Part shown: positions 37,201 to 52,200 of the stretch, piece after piece
How positions within the stretch are numbered: the first letter of the stretch is position 1
How the letters are laid out: each line of letters opens with the position of its first letter
Source of the DNA: Cardiocondyla obscurior
Taxonomy: Eukaryota; Arthropoda; Insecta; Hymenoptera; Formicidae
Direction of reading: 5' to 3'
Assembly (NCBI RefSeq): GCF_019399895.1
Contig: NC_091865.1
Span: 811,001-875,000 of the forward strand
Length of the DNA stretch: 64,000 nucleotides
Translations under genes and position numbers: made by a program
Notes under the pieces: generated by a model
What the model was told of the DNA's origin: nothing
Seen by the model: only the letters and a program-made list of their open reading frames with translations
Databases searched by the model: none

Positions 37201-40200
37201 AGCAGAACGAAATTGCGCGATGATCGCGCTGAGATTAAAGTGAAATAAATTCTTTGTAAGAAAGAAAAAAAAAAAATATATGAAACAACGTTTACGTACT
37301 CTAGCGGGATAATAGTGCACGCGTGAAAGTGGCAGCTCTCAGTGAAATTACGTTGTGTCGTACGGCGGTCAAAATGAGCGCAGAGAGCTAACGCGTTCGC
37401 TTGTAAGCACGTGCGTTTATGCCAGTTTTTAATGCCCGTGACAAGCGTTTCGACAAGCCAATCGGACACTTTTGCACGCGCCAGTTTTATTTTATGAATC
37501 CTGCCGGCGGCGACTTCGAATGAAAAGCATAAAAAAAAAAAAGAGCGTTTTTCATCGCGCGCCGATGTAACCGAAGTACCATTACCGCCCGCGACCATCG
37601 GCCAAAGATTGCAAACCCCGTGCAATCTCTTTGCCCGAACGAACTGCCGGTGATCGTTTTTGCAGTAAACGCGTTGTTTAATTTTGAACCGGAGGTTGCG
37701 GTCAAACACGTCCGTCGGGGAAAATTGCGGGAAAATACGGTCGACGCAGCGCGTTTAAGCTCGAGGACCACAACGCAAAATTTATAAAAAAAAAAAAAAA
37801 AACTTATATACATATACATGAACGTATGCCAAAGAAACTTATCGATAATTTGCCTTAAAAAATATTTACTTTTAAAAAATACCTATCTATTAATATAATG
37901 CTAGCGAACAGAAAAAAGTTAGAACAAAGCTTTTTTAATTTTCTACGAGCATTTGGAAGATTAAATAAAAAAAAAATCCTATAAATTTTTTTCTCTCTGA
38001 ATGAAATATTGCGGGCCTCTCACGTGATCTAGCACGCAATCACGACGGCAAAGCGGCTCTGCAAACTGCAGTTGTAATAATCGTGCACGTGAGTTGCACG
38101 GTATTCACGCATTTTAACCTGTAAGTTTCGCTACGACAGATGCATGTACGAGACGCTTTTGAACACGACCGTGTAATGTCGACAAGAGTAAACGAGACGT
38201 GAAGTATCCTAAAGACAGCGGTCCAAATTTCAATATTACAATCCTTTCGAACCGTGACGCCGCGCTTTCGCACCATTTCACCTTCTTTTGTTTCCTTTCA
38301 ATTCCGTTCAGCTGACGATGTATAATTTTTTTTACATTAATAAAAGATATATACGTAGATTATTTCCAAATTTAATTTTTTAATTAATTTAAATTGTTTA
38401 AAAAAAAAATTTAATTCAGCGAAAAGGTATTCTTCAGCTTTTTCAAATATACAGAAATAAGACGTTTTAACGATCTTGCGCCAAACACTTGAAAAAAACT
38501 TATTAAAATTTAAACATCCAACTATTAAAAAAACTGAGAACTTCGTTACAAGCTTTCGCTTCGTACAGTTTAAATTTACGAATGATTATGCAGGCATATT
38601 AAAACTTACTTCCAATTTCAATTATTATACAGGATTACGTTTATGCGACATGGTTCGGTACTTTTTACTTTATATTCAGTTAGACAAAATAATAAGTTTT
38701 TTTCTTTCCTTTTTTTGTTTTGTACTATTCTCTTACAACATACATGTGTTATCTATTTTTCGTTCATTTTTCTTTGTAAGTGTTTCTTTATACGTTTTTC
38801 TTTGTATTTATTATTTGTCGTGTATACTCATATATCATGTATAGTACCCTGAAAGAGTTTACTACTCTCTCTTTCTTTCTTTTTTTTTTTTTTTTGAAGC
38901 ACGAAATAAATTTTACTCTAGTCTCTTTCTCTCTCTTTTTCTCTCTCTCAACTCTTCGTGTTTTTCATCCAATCTCTATTCCCCCCCTCGCACGTGGACA
39001 CACGCGTATACACGCACACGCCCGCGCACCCGTTCGCGAAGTTTAGCAAACGACATGGCGTGTCCTACGGTCATAAATCATCTTTCCTCGCGCTATCGTC
39101 GCATCTCGTGCGTTGTCAGCATGCGTTTGCAAGGTTCACCGCCGTTTCTTCCGCTACTTCCGTCAGCTCCGTACTAACGCTCGCAGAAACGGAAAAAGAA
39201 TATCTAGGACCTCCCGTCGCTGGCCACCCTTCGATTTGTAATTCGATTGAGGGCTATTATACCGAAGTAATGAAGAATCGATCGATTAAAAATCAATTTA
39301 AAGAAAAAAAAAAAAAAAAAGGAAAAGTCGACTCGGATCGTCGAGCGTTGATGAAATAATTCTACGTACATTCGCAGATACAGTACGGCGACGCTGTTTG
39401 ATTATGTGAAAGCCAAATCAGTGATTAAATATATTTACCGTTTACCGTTACTTCGTCAAACGTATATATAAGAATGATTGATGAAGGATAAGAAGAGTAC
39501 GACGCAGTTAAAAAGTAAAAAAAAATATAAAATAATAAAAAGAGCCCGTAGACTTATCTAAAAATTTTTGTGCTTAATAAGGAGTTTATTAAATATGCGT
39601 GCGGAAAATAAGATCACGATGATTAGTGACTGAAAGAATAAAAAATTTAATTCTCACCGGAAAACAAGAAAAGGAAAAAAAAAGTGCCGCATCAGTGCAC
39701 GGCAAGTTTATTAAAAGACGGTATACCGATCTATATAGATACGAACTATATTGATTAACTTATAGTTAAATAAAAAACCTGTACAAATTTTTTTTCCTAC
39801 GTCTATCCGATACACTTGTAACAGCGCAAGCATAATTAGCCACTCACGTATTTTTAGAATTACGCGGGTACAGGTTGAGTTTTTTTATATTAATTGAAAT
39901 AAAAGTCCTCTTCGTGCGAATCGCGATTCGAGAATCACTTCCTGATCGTTCGCCTTGAATCGCATGTGAAACAAATCGATGTTAATTCTAATCCGGCCGC
40001 GTTGCGTATTAATAACAATAACATTATAAATATATTGTGATATTAATATTATGACGTGAATAATAATACTAAAATTATTATGATCCTTTCGCGCTTTCGA
40101 TGCTGCATTGTTTTTAGATATTGCAAATGTTCGTCATTTGATTGTAGGAAAATATTTATTTCGAGATATTCAGGAGGATTACTATTAATGATCACTGAAA

Positions 40201-43200
40201 TACTATTCGTAGAATCTTTGCTTTACTGTCCAAAAAGAGGGAGAGAGAGAGAGAGAGAGAGAGAATGCGAGAGTAAGAGAAAACGATAGTTGGAGAGCAT
40301 CTAAGTGTACTACAAAGTTTGGCGTAGTTCTGCCTACGCCAAAAGTTATCCAGACGAAGACGTGGAGAAACAGGAGGGAAAAGCAGGAAGAGAAAGAGAA
40401 GACGACCGATTTAGTCGAGAGCGAGAAAGCTGGTTAGAACAAAACGAAGAAAAGAAATTGGCTGGCACGAGTATAGGAAGAAGCAACGAGCTAGTCAGCA
40501 GCGCGACTATCGTTTTGGTTTGTGTCGCGAGTACACGAGTAGGAATTTATATTCTTTTATTTTTTTTTTTATGGAAAATACACAAAAAAAAAGAGAGAGA
40601 GAGAGAGAGATCTTCGTTAATCTAACTTGGGACATAAAATCAATTTAAATACCCGGACTTGATAAATAGAAATCGGGATATCAAGTAAAATCTTTTATAC
40701 GTATAATTAACAGTCGATTGTTTTACTTAATATATCGTTTTTCTATCATTTTATTTATAATCGGGAGCGACGTGGACAAAGATTAAAATCGTTGCTTTGG
40801 GGTGTTAGCCAAAGCTAGTATCATTAACGCAACTAAGCCACTTGTGCTCGCGAATTCTCTGTTCTCGATTCAGAGTATTGGTGAATCTCAGCTCGCGACT
40901 TTGCTTTAAAGGAAATTTCATTTGAGACTTGCCTGCCGGGAAAGTTAAAGAGAGGTTGCGAGACACTTGGCGCGGATGAGACATCGTCTTCAAATTTTAT
41001 CAAAGGGAATACTTCTGAAACATTTTTCGTTTCGAGACATCTATATAATTGCTCTCGAATACGTAACGGCGTGCGTACGGTTTAATCGGCTGAGGCAAGA
41101 GTTACGATCGGAGAATTTGAAAAACAAGGCGGAGGAGTTAACGAAATACAAAATGCTCGTCCTCTCGCGAGGAGATCGTGAAATTTGCGACGTATGCAGA
41201 AGAAGCGAGCACGTACAGTGATCGATGAAATTTGAATCAAAATGGATGAGTCCATTCTTCCGGACAAATGCGATACATCGGAGAAGATTTTAGCTTCCGT
41301 GCCACCTCTCTCTTTCTGTCTTTCTTTCTGCGTCTGTTCGTCAGTATCAGTTAGGGCTAAATCGATTTCCGAACGCGCTGCTTCGAACCGGCGGGATCTA
41401 AACTTGAAAGAAGCTTATAGCACAATCGGATAGAACATGGCATTACTACGGGGCGTGTAGTTGACGACGGCTCGGATCAGAATTAACCGCGTATGGCGGT
41501 TGCGTGAAACGCCGGGACGACCGAGGTGAGCTCGTGTACGATGGAATTAATTATGCATAAGGTTTCAGTCATGTCAGGATAAGAAAAACGCTTTTGAAAA
41601 AGAGAGAAAAAAAAAGAGAGAGAGAAAAAAAAAATTGCGAAACGATTGGGAAGCGAATATTTCTAAGGAGAGTTGCGCACAATATATTTTCACGCGTTTT
41701 TCTTTTCCGTTAGCTGGATTGTATTCGGATAAAAATAGAACTTTGGACCGTCGTGGCGGCCGAAGTATGTACCCGAAGACAAAAATGTCTAATAATAAAA
41801 TTAGGGAAGGATCTCAACAGACGCGAACGAGAGCAAAGCCTTAAAGTAATATAACGATAACCTACTGAAAGAAAAAAAAAAAAAAGCTTTAGATCGTGAT
41901 ATTCGGGTTCAATAAGAAACTGTCTTTACGATAAAGCCTACCTCGATGCATATTATATCGATTTTATCTTAGAAACCAAGAAAAAGATTTAATAGACGGG
42001 GATGGAAATAGGAGAGCCAGTTCAACGCGTATAATGGCTTAATAGAGAGAATGCGTCGTTCGGGAAATTGGAACGAAGTAATTATTTCAAGTTCTGAATA
42101 TACAACGTTGGCATATAGCGACACGTTATGAAATTTGTGCTTTAGATATGTCTATTAGTGCGTTCGATGTTAACGATAGCAAGAGAAATTAATTAATCTC
42201 GCGAAAAAATATAGAAGCAAATATACAGCGCAGATATATTTTATATATATATATAAAAATATATATTTAAAAAGAAATAAAATACACTTGTCTAAACGAA
42301 GTAAAGATTTTCCCGTAAAATTTATTTAATTAAACAGTTGTAATCAAATAGACTGATTTCTATAGTCGTACTTTCCATAGAATTTTTTTTTTTTCTTTCT
42401 CTCTCTCTTTTTTTCCTTTTTTCTTTCTGTCGCTCGTTGGCTGATCGCGTTCATGAGCGTCACGTCTGCGTCGGAACCACTACTCAGTTCCGAAGTACGT
42501 ATTACGTCGGGGAATGTGTAACAATGAAACCGATGGAGCCTTAATGGACGCGAGGGCACATCGAAGGGAAGCTTCCGAGGACGGTCAGGCTTGAAAAGAA
42601 AGAAAGGGCTCCGAGCGTGCGCGTTCTCCGCCCGCGTCTTGGAACCGAACGGAACGGAACCGAGCGGAACTTGACGTGCTTTCTCTTCGATACTTTCTCG
42701 GGGCAGTCGTTTCTTCTCCGCGCGATACGACGTGATACCTTTCTCGATGAACCGCGCACAGAAATTATCTTCGCATCACTCACCGCCGGTAATTAATAAC
42801 AGCTATATACTATTTTCGTGCATTTATTTTTAGATATTTATCAATCGCATATAGACAATTTTTTTTTTTTTTTTTCTAAAACTCTTGTAATCGGAGTAAA
42901 ATAATTTTTTATTGCAGTAAAGATTCGGTATAATCATTGGCGAATTATTGCACGGCTGTCGTTTCGAATATCAATTAGTCGCGGTCAATTCGTCGAAAAA
43001 TCGGAGCGTGAAACGAGAAAATAGATACGCATTTATTCGCCGTGGCCGCGATCTTGGCGTAGGATTATGTTGCGGCCGGTTTGCGTAAAGCCCAGGCGGT
43101 AAACGTAAATAAAAGTGAATAGCAGGGAGTATTAAGGAAAAAAGGAGGATGGAAGATAATAAAGGGAGGATGGGGAACGTATTATCTCGTCTCGTGCGCG

Positions 43201-46200
43201 GGAATGATATGAGCGAGTGGAACAACGGATAAAAATGAAAAGAACAGGGAGGAGGGGTAGGTGGTAAAGGGAGAGAGAGAGAGAGAAAGACGCTGAATGT
43301 ATAAGGAAGATGCACTACAAAAACGAAGACGATTATAGCTGTGAGACAAAAGACAAAAATCCCCCTGTACAATGTGAACGTTTAAACGAGTCCCGATACT
43401 CCGTAAAGGCAGACGGCGTATACTGAACGGTAATTAACGGTGCAAGGAGAAGAAGAGGTTTCTTAACCGGTTCGCCACCGATATGAAAACGAGTTTCTCG
43501 GGATTATGTGTATTTTCTCTATGTATTATAACCCTTTATGCAGCTTATCGAAGTGATACATGGCCTGGTCGTAATAATGCAAAGATTTTTTTACGTCATG
43601 TTGAATTAATGAAGCAATCTACGATATTTATATATGTATGTATATATATATCCGACTGTTGTAAATCTTCCGACGAAGTAATCTTGTTATCAGTGACTAA
43701 TACATTCGTTACGGCTCATCGATATCCCGGATTACAATCTGCGCGAGTAAAGTTTTGTGATTTAAATGCAAAAAAAAAAAGAAAAGGAAATGTCTTACAT
43801 CTGCCTAAATAACGCGTGCTTTTCTACTTCCGGGCGCTAGGATTCCTCCGCGTAATTAAGGTCGGGAATTTCGGGGGCTTACGCGTATATTCGACGCGTG
43901 ATTTATATTGACGGTAGAAAAATCTATCTAAAATGCCAGGTAACGTTTGTGCCTGTATGATTCTGAAAATAACTTTCGAGATAAAAATATTCGTCAAAGA
44001 ACCGTCGCGTATAATAATAATGCATTTCGATGCTACATTCACCCGTCATAAAGATGTTTGCAAGATTAGAATTTTTTTCACGGTTCAAAGTATCGACGTT
44101 GTTTCGCAAGATCGCGTCGAGGGATAATTTTTGCGAGCCAAGCGTCTCTCGTCGAATTTTGTAATTGTATAAAAAAAAATTCCCCCCCCAAAAAAAAATA
44201 TATATAATGGAATATACCGTGTACACGCGAAACTGTTCATTATCACGCTGAAATGTATTTAACATGCTTTACAATGTAAGCACGACAAATTGGAGATTAA
44301 AGGGACGGGAATGCCGCGAGAGACGGCAAGGATTTTTTTTTCCTACCCCTCCATCCGCGATCTCTCGCGGGCATATCGTTTCGGCACTCGTTACTCGGCG
44401 AAAGAAAGTGCATTAATTTCCATCGCAGGACTTTGACGTACGCGAGAGAGATCCACTCCCAGCTATGACGTGGAGCATTTTGACTGTGACTGATGGCGCC
44501 TCATTTACCCTCCGCGCGATTTCCTGCACACCCGCTATGCGATTCTACACGCGCACGCATTTCTTTCGCAAACCCACCCTTCCGTCCTTTTTTTTTTCCT
44601 TCGACCTTCGCGTATCTCGCCGCGCGGGCGCGATAATTTCACGATTGCGATAAGACAATGTAAGAAACGTCGGTGAAGTATCATGGCTCGTTAACGATTA
44701 ATACTGAGTTGAATTCTGGTTTTTCCGAGTAAATTTTTTCGACAAAGTTACAGCGATTTGACCCCACGTTGATTTAAACCTCTCGATAACTCAACTGTAT
44801 ATTTAAGATTATAATATATAAAATATATTCTGATTTATCAAAGCTTTTATTAAAATTTTTTCAGCAATAATGTTGTTAATATCAGGTAAAAATAATTATG
44901 TTTGAACAAGCAACTTTTAATGAGGGGACTCAGGGAAATTAATTTGGATTTTCACGTATTTACGATTGAAAATGAAAACTCGTATGATCAGAGTGTATTC
45001 GTACAGAAAATTATTGAAAGAGAAATGGCAGAGTGTTTGCAAATAGCGTAAACGACATGGTTTGAAATTATTTTGAGAAAATGTTTTTTCGTAAATTTAT
45101 CGGTCGTGGCATTGCCGCGACAAATTTTAATTTTTGAAATAATTTTGATAAAAATTATCATTTTTAATTATCATTATTAATTCGTGAATTTCCAGTATTA
45201 AGTTTCGAATGTATCTGAACTCGTGTATCTTCTAAACATGTTTCATACAAAGTGTCTTAAAGTCGATCTAAAATTTTTTTTACCCGAAGTAATCAGCTTT
45301 CTGTAGCTTATTTCTTACCACACTTGAGATCTATAAAAGGAAAACGTTTCCGAAAATGTTATCGAAAGAAAAATATTCCCCTAAGCAAACTCTCGACCGA
45401 GAATATAATTTCCGAAAGATTCTTCAGGTACGTCGGGAATAAACGCGGATTAATAAGTGCTAATAAAGCTAATAAAGGCCACTGATGTATTAACGCGTTG
45501 CGTATGTAAAGGACGAAACTTTGTACGAATGACGGATTTCTGTGGAAAAATTGGTTTTTTCCGCAAGGGAAACTTGAGATCCCAGGGGAAAGAGCGAAGT
45601 CCGTAGTGTGCGGGTGTCGGCGCGGTGACGTCGTTGCGCGAGATGACGTTATCGAATGCAAAAGCCTCCGTTACACGGTTATCGAACACTTTTCACATTT
45701 TCCATCGCGCGTATCCGTCACGTCGCTCGCTCGCGCTACCGTAACTTTCGCGTAGGATAAAAATAGAGGCGAGCATCGTCGCGGTTGTTCTATCCTCACG
45801 TCGGGTGCGTGCCCGCACGCACGTCCCGCCGAAAGATTAAAGTGCCCGTGCAATTCGACGCACCTTTTGTGACCTAATCGGGAACGATAAAAGACGCAGG
45901 TTGATCTGCCTGTCTACGCTGATGTTTACGCTAAACTTACGCACGAGTGCGAGCGTACAAGGCTACCAGACAAACGAGAGAAGATCAAGTTCGGCCAAGG
46001 TTGAGAACCGTCATGGGAGCCTGGGTAATAAAATGAGGGCCCCTGCTCTCCCCTGGGGGTGGGGCCCCCTCGATAACCCATATTGTACCCCCCATCCCCT
46101 CGTTCTTCCCCCCTACGTTCGTCCCTCGCGCCGCCGCCCCTGGCCGTATATACTTCGATCGGCCGGAAGAGTTTTGTCCGGGCTCGTCGCGTTAGAGGGA

Positions 46201-49200
46201 AATCCTATCGAATCTATCTGAGGGCGACCCGTGTGTCCGAAATTTCTCAAAAATGATGGTTGTGCGGCGGAGAATTTTTGCAAATTTTTGATATAGCGCG
46301 CGGCCACGTGGCCCGCGGACTTACCCGCGAAAAGGATTTTCGTGAGAAAATCGAGAGGTGGAGCGCGCCGACAATACTTTCACGGCGGCGTATATACACG
46401 ATCATATACCACCCCTAGTCTCCCCACACCCCCCTAACAACAGTGGGGTGGTACAGTCCCGGCGAAGAACCGACGGCAACCCCGGCGTATAGTCCGCGCT
46501 GCCAGTCGAAACGCGCGAAAAATCACAAAAGTGAAGAATGGACGGGTAGGATGAAAAAGGCGGATTTTGACGGTCGATCGTGACGAACAGAGTAAAAAAA
46601 ATTAGGAAACTGAAACCAACGGGAGTGTCTTCGAGTTTTTCTATTGCAAGAACGCGAGAGAAATTCTTCACGCTTAATATTTGCAAGCATATATAAAAAC
46701 GCGACTGTTAAACATTTGCATCGTGTAAATTAATTCTCGTAATAGCACTGTTAAGTTATTTCTATAAAATTAATCGTAAAATTATTAAAAAGTAAAATTT
46801 TTTCTTTTTTTTTCATTTTTTTTTCAAATTTATAAGAATCCACAATTCAATTAATTTTAACTACATCCAATTACTGGATTATATGAACAGTCTTCGGAAG
46901 AACCGCGATAAGATTTTTCTTCGCAGAAGGCAAGATCGAGATCTGCGTTCGCCGCCACAATGTAACTATTCAATTTCTATATGTCATCGGTTTAACGTTG
47001 GTTAAACGTGGCTGTCGAACAGCCACGGATCTAAAGCGCGACGAGGAGAATCAAAACGGCCGCCGTAAGTTACAGCCGCGCTTAGTCGGTGAGAATTCGA
47101 TGGGGGGGGTGAGGGGGGGAGGGCAAAGGGTGAGAATTTTGGGAGGGTACCGGGGACAGAAGGGGGTGAGGGCAAAGACACATCGGTCCGCGGGCAGTTC
47201 GAGAATGGTCGGCCGAAATCGATGGAAAGAAAATTTATTCGTCGCGGGCGCCGGTGGCGGGTTTAAAATACGGCGTCGACGTTGAGACGCCCGGCGTCGC
47301 CGCCGCCGCCGCCGAGAGGCGGCCGCGTCACCGGGGGTAACACCACGTCGCGACGCGGCGCTACCTGGTAACGCCGTGGAATTACAGCGGGATTCTTCCT
47401 CGTCTCGCGCCGGCATGCCGGAATCGGACTGGAATTCGCGCGGACTCGATGCCGGGCATTTTTCCGACGGCGACGACGACGTCGAGCCCGTGCCGGCCCG
47501 GGCCCGGGCCGATGAAAGCGCAGCTTCGCGCCGCCAACCCGGTTATTACGACGCGCGTCCGAACGGACGGACAGGACGACTCCGACTTGAAAGCGCGCGG
47601 CACGGACCACCCTCCCCTGCCTCGTTCTTTTTCTTTCCTCGTTCCCTACGCTATGGGCTTCCGGACAAATTGAATTTAACTCACCGTCCGCTAATACTCC
47701 GATAAACGCGCGCGAAAATCACGCCGCGATTTACGCCCGCGTACCTATTCTTCTCGCACGCCGCTTTGTAACATCTCCGCGCGACGGTTTCTTCCCGCGT
47801 GACATCAGGGGCACGATGATACCGCGGTTTATTCGCAGGCGTAGTGGCTACGTTATCTATTCTACTTTCGGCAATTTTTTTTTTTTTTTTTATATAATTT
47901 CGCGACAGTGAGAAATGTATGTGTTAAAAACGCAAACAGCTGCGCGAAATTTATGCAATTATTTGTTAATAATGTTAAAAATATATTTTTCTGCATTATT
48001 AATGGTTTACAATTTTAACGTTTTAATATTAAAAACACTGCGGGAATATGTATAATACCGTGTGCCTCTTTTTGCGAGCTTTTTTGCCGACATGGATTCA
48101 AGCGTCGTACTTTTCTGTTCGTTGCCCTGCGACCATCGCAATTTTCGCTGTTATTAACTTGGGTGAATGAAAGTATACGGTACGTATGTATGAACACGGT
48201 TTTTTTTTGTCTTTTTTTTTGTTATTTCCTTGTCATTCGCGCGGCATACAGTTTATAGCGCAGGGAACCAATTTTTATTGTGGGAATAATATTGAATTTC
48301 GACAGTTCGACGCAACGAGAGCGACGCAAATGCGAATTTCTTGCACAACGTCGGAAGGGATGGTTTTTGTTCAAGACGAGAGAATTATCGGACGGAATCT
48401 ATAGAATCAAGTAGAACGGCCAAAGCGCGATTCAAATTGTAAAAAAATTGCTACGTATCGTACATTATTCGCTCATTGATTACATGACTTCTTAATTAAT
48501 ATTAAAAAAAGAAAAAAAAAAGAATTTAATTTATTTAAATAAACGTAGTACATTATTTATTAATTTTATTTTATAGCTTTTTAAAAAGTGAGAGACTGCA
48601 AGTGACGGAAAGATGACTAGTATTCCCTTTTATCTCAATTTTTTTTTTAAATGTAGGAGGTCATGTTAAAAGTAAAACCGCTTAACATGATTAGTATGAA
48701 TTAAAAATGCACGCGCTCGGCTGCTACGTGGCGAAACGAACTGTAGCGAAACTTTTACTAAGATGGACATCTATCAATCAATGTGTCGACAAGCGTATAT
48801 TCTTTCACAACAAGAGGTTTCGCAACGATATGAAATATATACACTTTTCGTACGTTCGCGAGATATGTTAATTTAATTGATAAGATACCGGTTCAAAGGG
48901 TAAAAAAAAAATTATTGGAGACAATGGGTGACGAGTTATTAAAAGTTTCACACATGTTGTGTCAAAAGTATTGATTTGCGCGTTTTAAATGAATTTTTCA
49001 GATGTTCCGTAATAGCTGTAAATTTTTCTCGCATTGTCATTTTGAATAATCGTTAATTAATTTCGCTAAATTGGGAATGCGAAGTATCGTGTATGGACGC
49101 GATTGTACGTTTTATTTTATTATTAGGTTTCAACCATCGATCCGCGAGCGTTCAATAACGCAGTACTATTTCTGACTAATAAAAAATATACTGACATCCG

Positions 49201-52200
49201 CAGTATTAAGAAAAAACCGTCGGATATGTATTGTGCCGGTCGGCAGGATCGAATGATTAATGAGTAGTTAATTACCGTACTGAAATATGTATGACAAACG
49301 GTAAACTTTCGCGATATTCGACAGTTTTGAGAATCGCGAAGCTGGCCGAAAGGCATTAATTATATGACTTGTAAAACTTTTTCGATTTTTCACTCGCGAC
49401 AAGCATGAAGTTAATTCGAAGTGAATTCGGTGGAGTTTTTATTCATTGACAAGATTATCACGAACAAGAAAACATTGATTATGAAATGCGTCTGCGTGGT
49501 CGTATTTACATTAATTGAGATGTTTCGCGTCCAAAGTAATCGTATTCGTTATCGCAGAAAAATATTCGTATTCGTTTATTCGTCAAAATACGATGTTTCG
49601 TTCATTCAAAATACGAATGTCAAAAATATATAAAGTTAAATATATTTTTAACACATATATTTGTATAATATTAATGCAAAGTAATATTTGCGCTTATGCC
49701 ATCTTGTGCATCGCACATATTGCGTGTCAGGAAAGATTACACGCGTATCGAAACGCGTGTCATTCACATTACGGAATCATTATAAACCTGCGACAGAACT
49801 AATATCGCACCCGTAAATTTCTCCTCGGCGTAACTAAAATTATTTCGCGAAATATATGTACTCGTTCAATCGGAATTGTGACTCGCGGGCCTCGGGAGGC
49901 AATTTTCTTTCGCCCGGCCGCTTCTACACGTTATTGAATATCGTCTATTTGTCGAGCAACGTCTTTTTGCTCGTTCCGCCACGCTTATCACATCACTGTT
50001 TCGCCGACTTTTCCTTCCTATTCTATCTTGGCCCTACCTACAACGCCGAGGCCGAGGCGCGCTTGCCAGAAATATCAATTTGCGCGGGAGTGGTAACAGT
50101 TTGCTTGATTTGGCACGGCGTAGCTTACGTCCGAAATAAATCTTCGCGAGTACGGTGTCGGTGCCTGCCCCGGAAACCGATTGTCTATGCGAATTTGACA
50201 TGAGTGGCGCACTCGTCCCGGCGCTTCGCAGATATCTTACTCTTACGTTTCAATCCGCATCTTATTACCAATTGATCGATATTTCGATAAAAAAAAAAAA
50301 GCGGATACAAATAACGTGCTATCTCGCGTTATAAAGAGCTACTTACGAGTTCTATATTGGATCGTTTTCTTTAACCTCGCTAATGCTATAGCTCGCCATT
50401 CTATCATTACACTAACGTCAAGTTTATCTTTCCCTCCCCAATGTGAAATTAAAAGGTGCCTATTGAAAGACAAATGCGGCAATAGAAGTGCATAACGAAT
50501 TAAAACGACAAACACTGTAATTGTTATTGCAACAATGAGTGTTCTCTCGCGCGGCAGTAAATGTGCTCCGAAAACAATTCACGGCTGGAACACGTATTGG
50601 TACTTTGGAATATATGGGGATGTTAAACATTTTTTAATTTTTTTTTTTTTAATTAAATTGTTGGATTAAGTAATTCGTAAGAATAATTGGGCAAATAATC
50701 TCAGTTGATTTATACGATTTATTTAAAGTTTTACGTTGGTTTACGCAAATTTCTTTTTTACTGTAACTCGAACTATGGGTCGACGATGTGTTTTCGATTT
50801 ATAAGAGACCCAATATCAAACAATGAAAAAAGAAAAGTTGCGACTTACCAGTCTGCATGAGCATCAGCGGAGTTGTCGAATTCTGGCGGTGGCTGTAACA
50901 AAAAAAGAAATATATTATTGTAGACACGTATATTATTATACAAAATTAATAAAAAAAAAAGTTCAAGTTTTTATTTAATAAATATTTTATTTAAAAAATT
51001 TATTCTCACCTAAGAGATGCTCCGCCGATGCAGGATGCCCGTCCTGGGCCTGCTCCTCCTCTCAGATGGGACGTGACGAGCCATCCTTCCGCGCACAAGT
51101 AACTCGCGAACGCGACCGTATTAATTACTATCGCGAAAATTTAACACTGTCGCGCGTTGTCTTTCGGAACTCCCGAAAAAAAAAAATAATCGTAACAAAA
51201 GGCGCCCGATAACTATCGGCATACCCGGAGCGACCCGACGAACCAGCTACGGTCCGTATAATATTATATCGGCGGACGGCACTATTTCTCGCGTACACTG
51301 CAGCGGAGATCCTCTTGATCTGTAACAAAAGAATAAAAAACATTATTTTGTGGGTATTAAATATAATTAAATAAAAAGATAAAAAAATGTTATAAAATAT
51401 TTAAAACATTTTATTCCAAAGAAAAATTAATTCTTACCCCGGGGTTGCTCCGCTGGTGCAGGATACCCTTCCTGGGCCTCCTCCTCCTCTCAGGATGTCC
51501 GCGGGATGTCGGGTTGGTCCTTCGCCAATGGCAGGATATTATCTGGAACACAAAAATTACAATTATTACTCAGTTCTGTTCAATATACTGTTGAGGGCGT
51601 ATTATCTACATGTTACCGTGCGCGTGTTTTGGTCTCGGGTGACCGGACGCACATACCAACGCTAGCGCGCTCCGTTCTCCCCCTACTCACCGCGCTCCCC
51701 CCCGCTCCCCGTGCTCCCCGCGCCTATACCCGTTACTACGATTACAATTAAGAAGCGCGACGAACAATTATTCGTTCTAAATTTATGTTCCCGATATTCG
51801 TGGCTTTGCTTACCTTTATCGGGGTCCTCGAGTCGTCCTCGTTCTCGACACGAGAAGCTGGCTACGACGTAGCGAGGCTCCGGAGTCACCTTGATCCTTC
51901 CATCGATCGTCGTCGGCGGAACGAACGACGTCACGAACTTGCGGCAAGCGGCGAACGAGACGGGGCCGCGATGTGAAACGTCCTCCTGGAGTTCCTCAAA
52001 AGTCCCACGCTCGGAACGGGACGGGAGTCTCGGCCGCGACGTAGAAGACCGGTCGAGTGTCGGTGAATGGACAACGGCGAACGTCCCGTGCACGACACTT
52101 CGGTTCGTAGACTCCTTGGAGCAAGACGAGACGTACGTACGCGACGATAAACCGCGAGAGAACATCACGCGGATGCCTCAATACTCGCTCGGAACGGGAC

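Larger units (their letters stand above)
34265..50848 (+). other. Large Chip intron, 5' part
   Basis: AT-rich intronic sequence with GA microsatellites (40237-40264, 40592-40610), C-rich DNA (46030-46460) and a CpG/G-rich patch (46990-47720). The long minus frame at 37023-37709 is Phe/Lys/Arg-rich with homopolymer-encoded runs and is rejected as coding. Large first introns of developmental regulators often hold enhancers; nothing here proves one. Confidence 0.6.

Noticed and set aside
37023..37709. A 228-codon minus-strand open frame
   Set aside because: It is rich in Phe, Lys and Arg encoded by A/T homopolymers, has no known motif and lies in AT-rich intron.
51010..51319. Coding frame in repeat block B (GGAGPGRASCIGGA-like or EEEQAQDGHPASAE-like)
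   Set aside because: Each protein-like frame meets a stop (the shared TGA before the acidic stretch, or stops after the join to block A), and indels between copies break frames upstream. Read-through or recoding would be needed, without other support.
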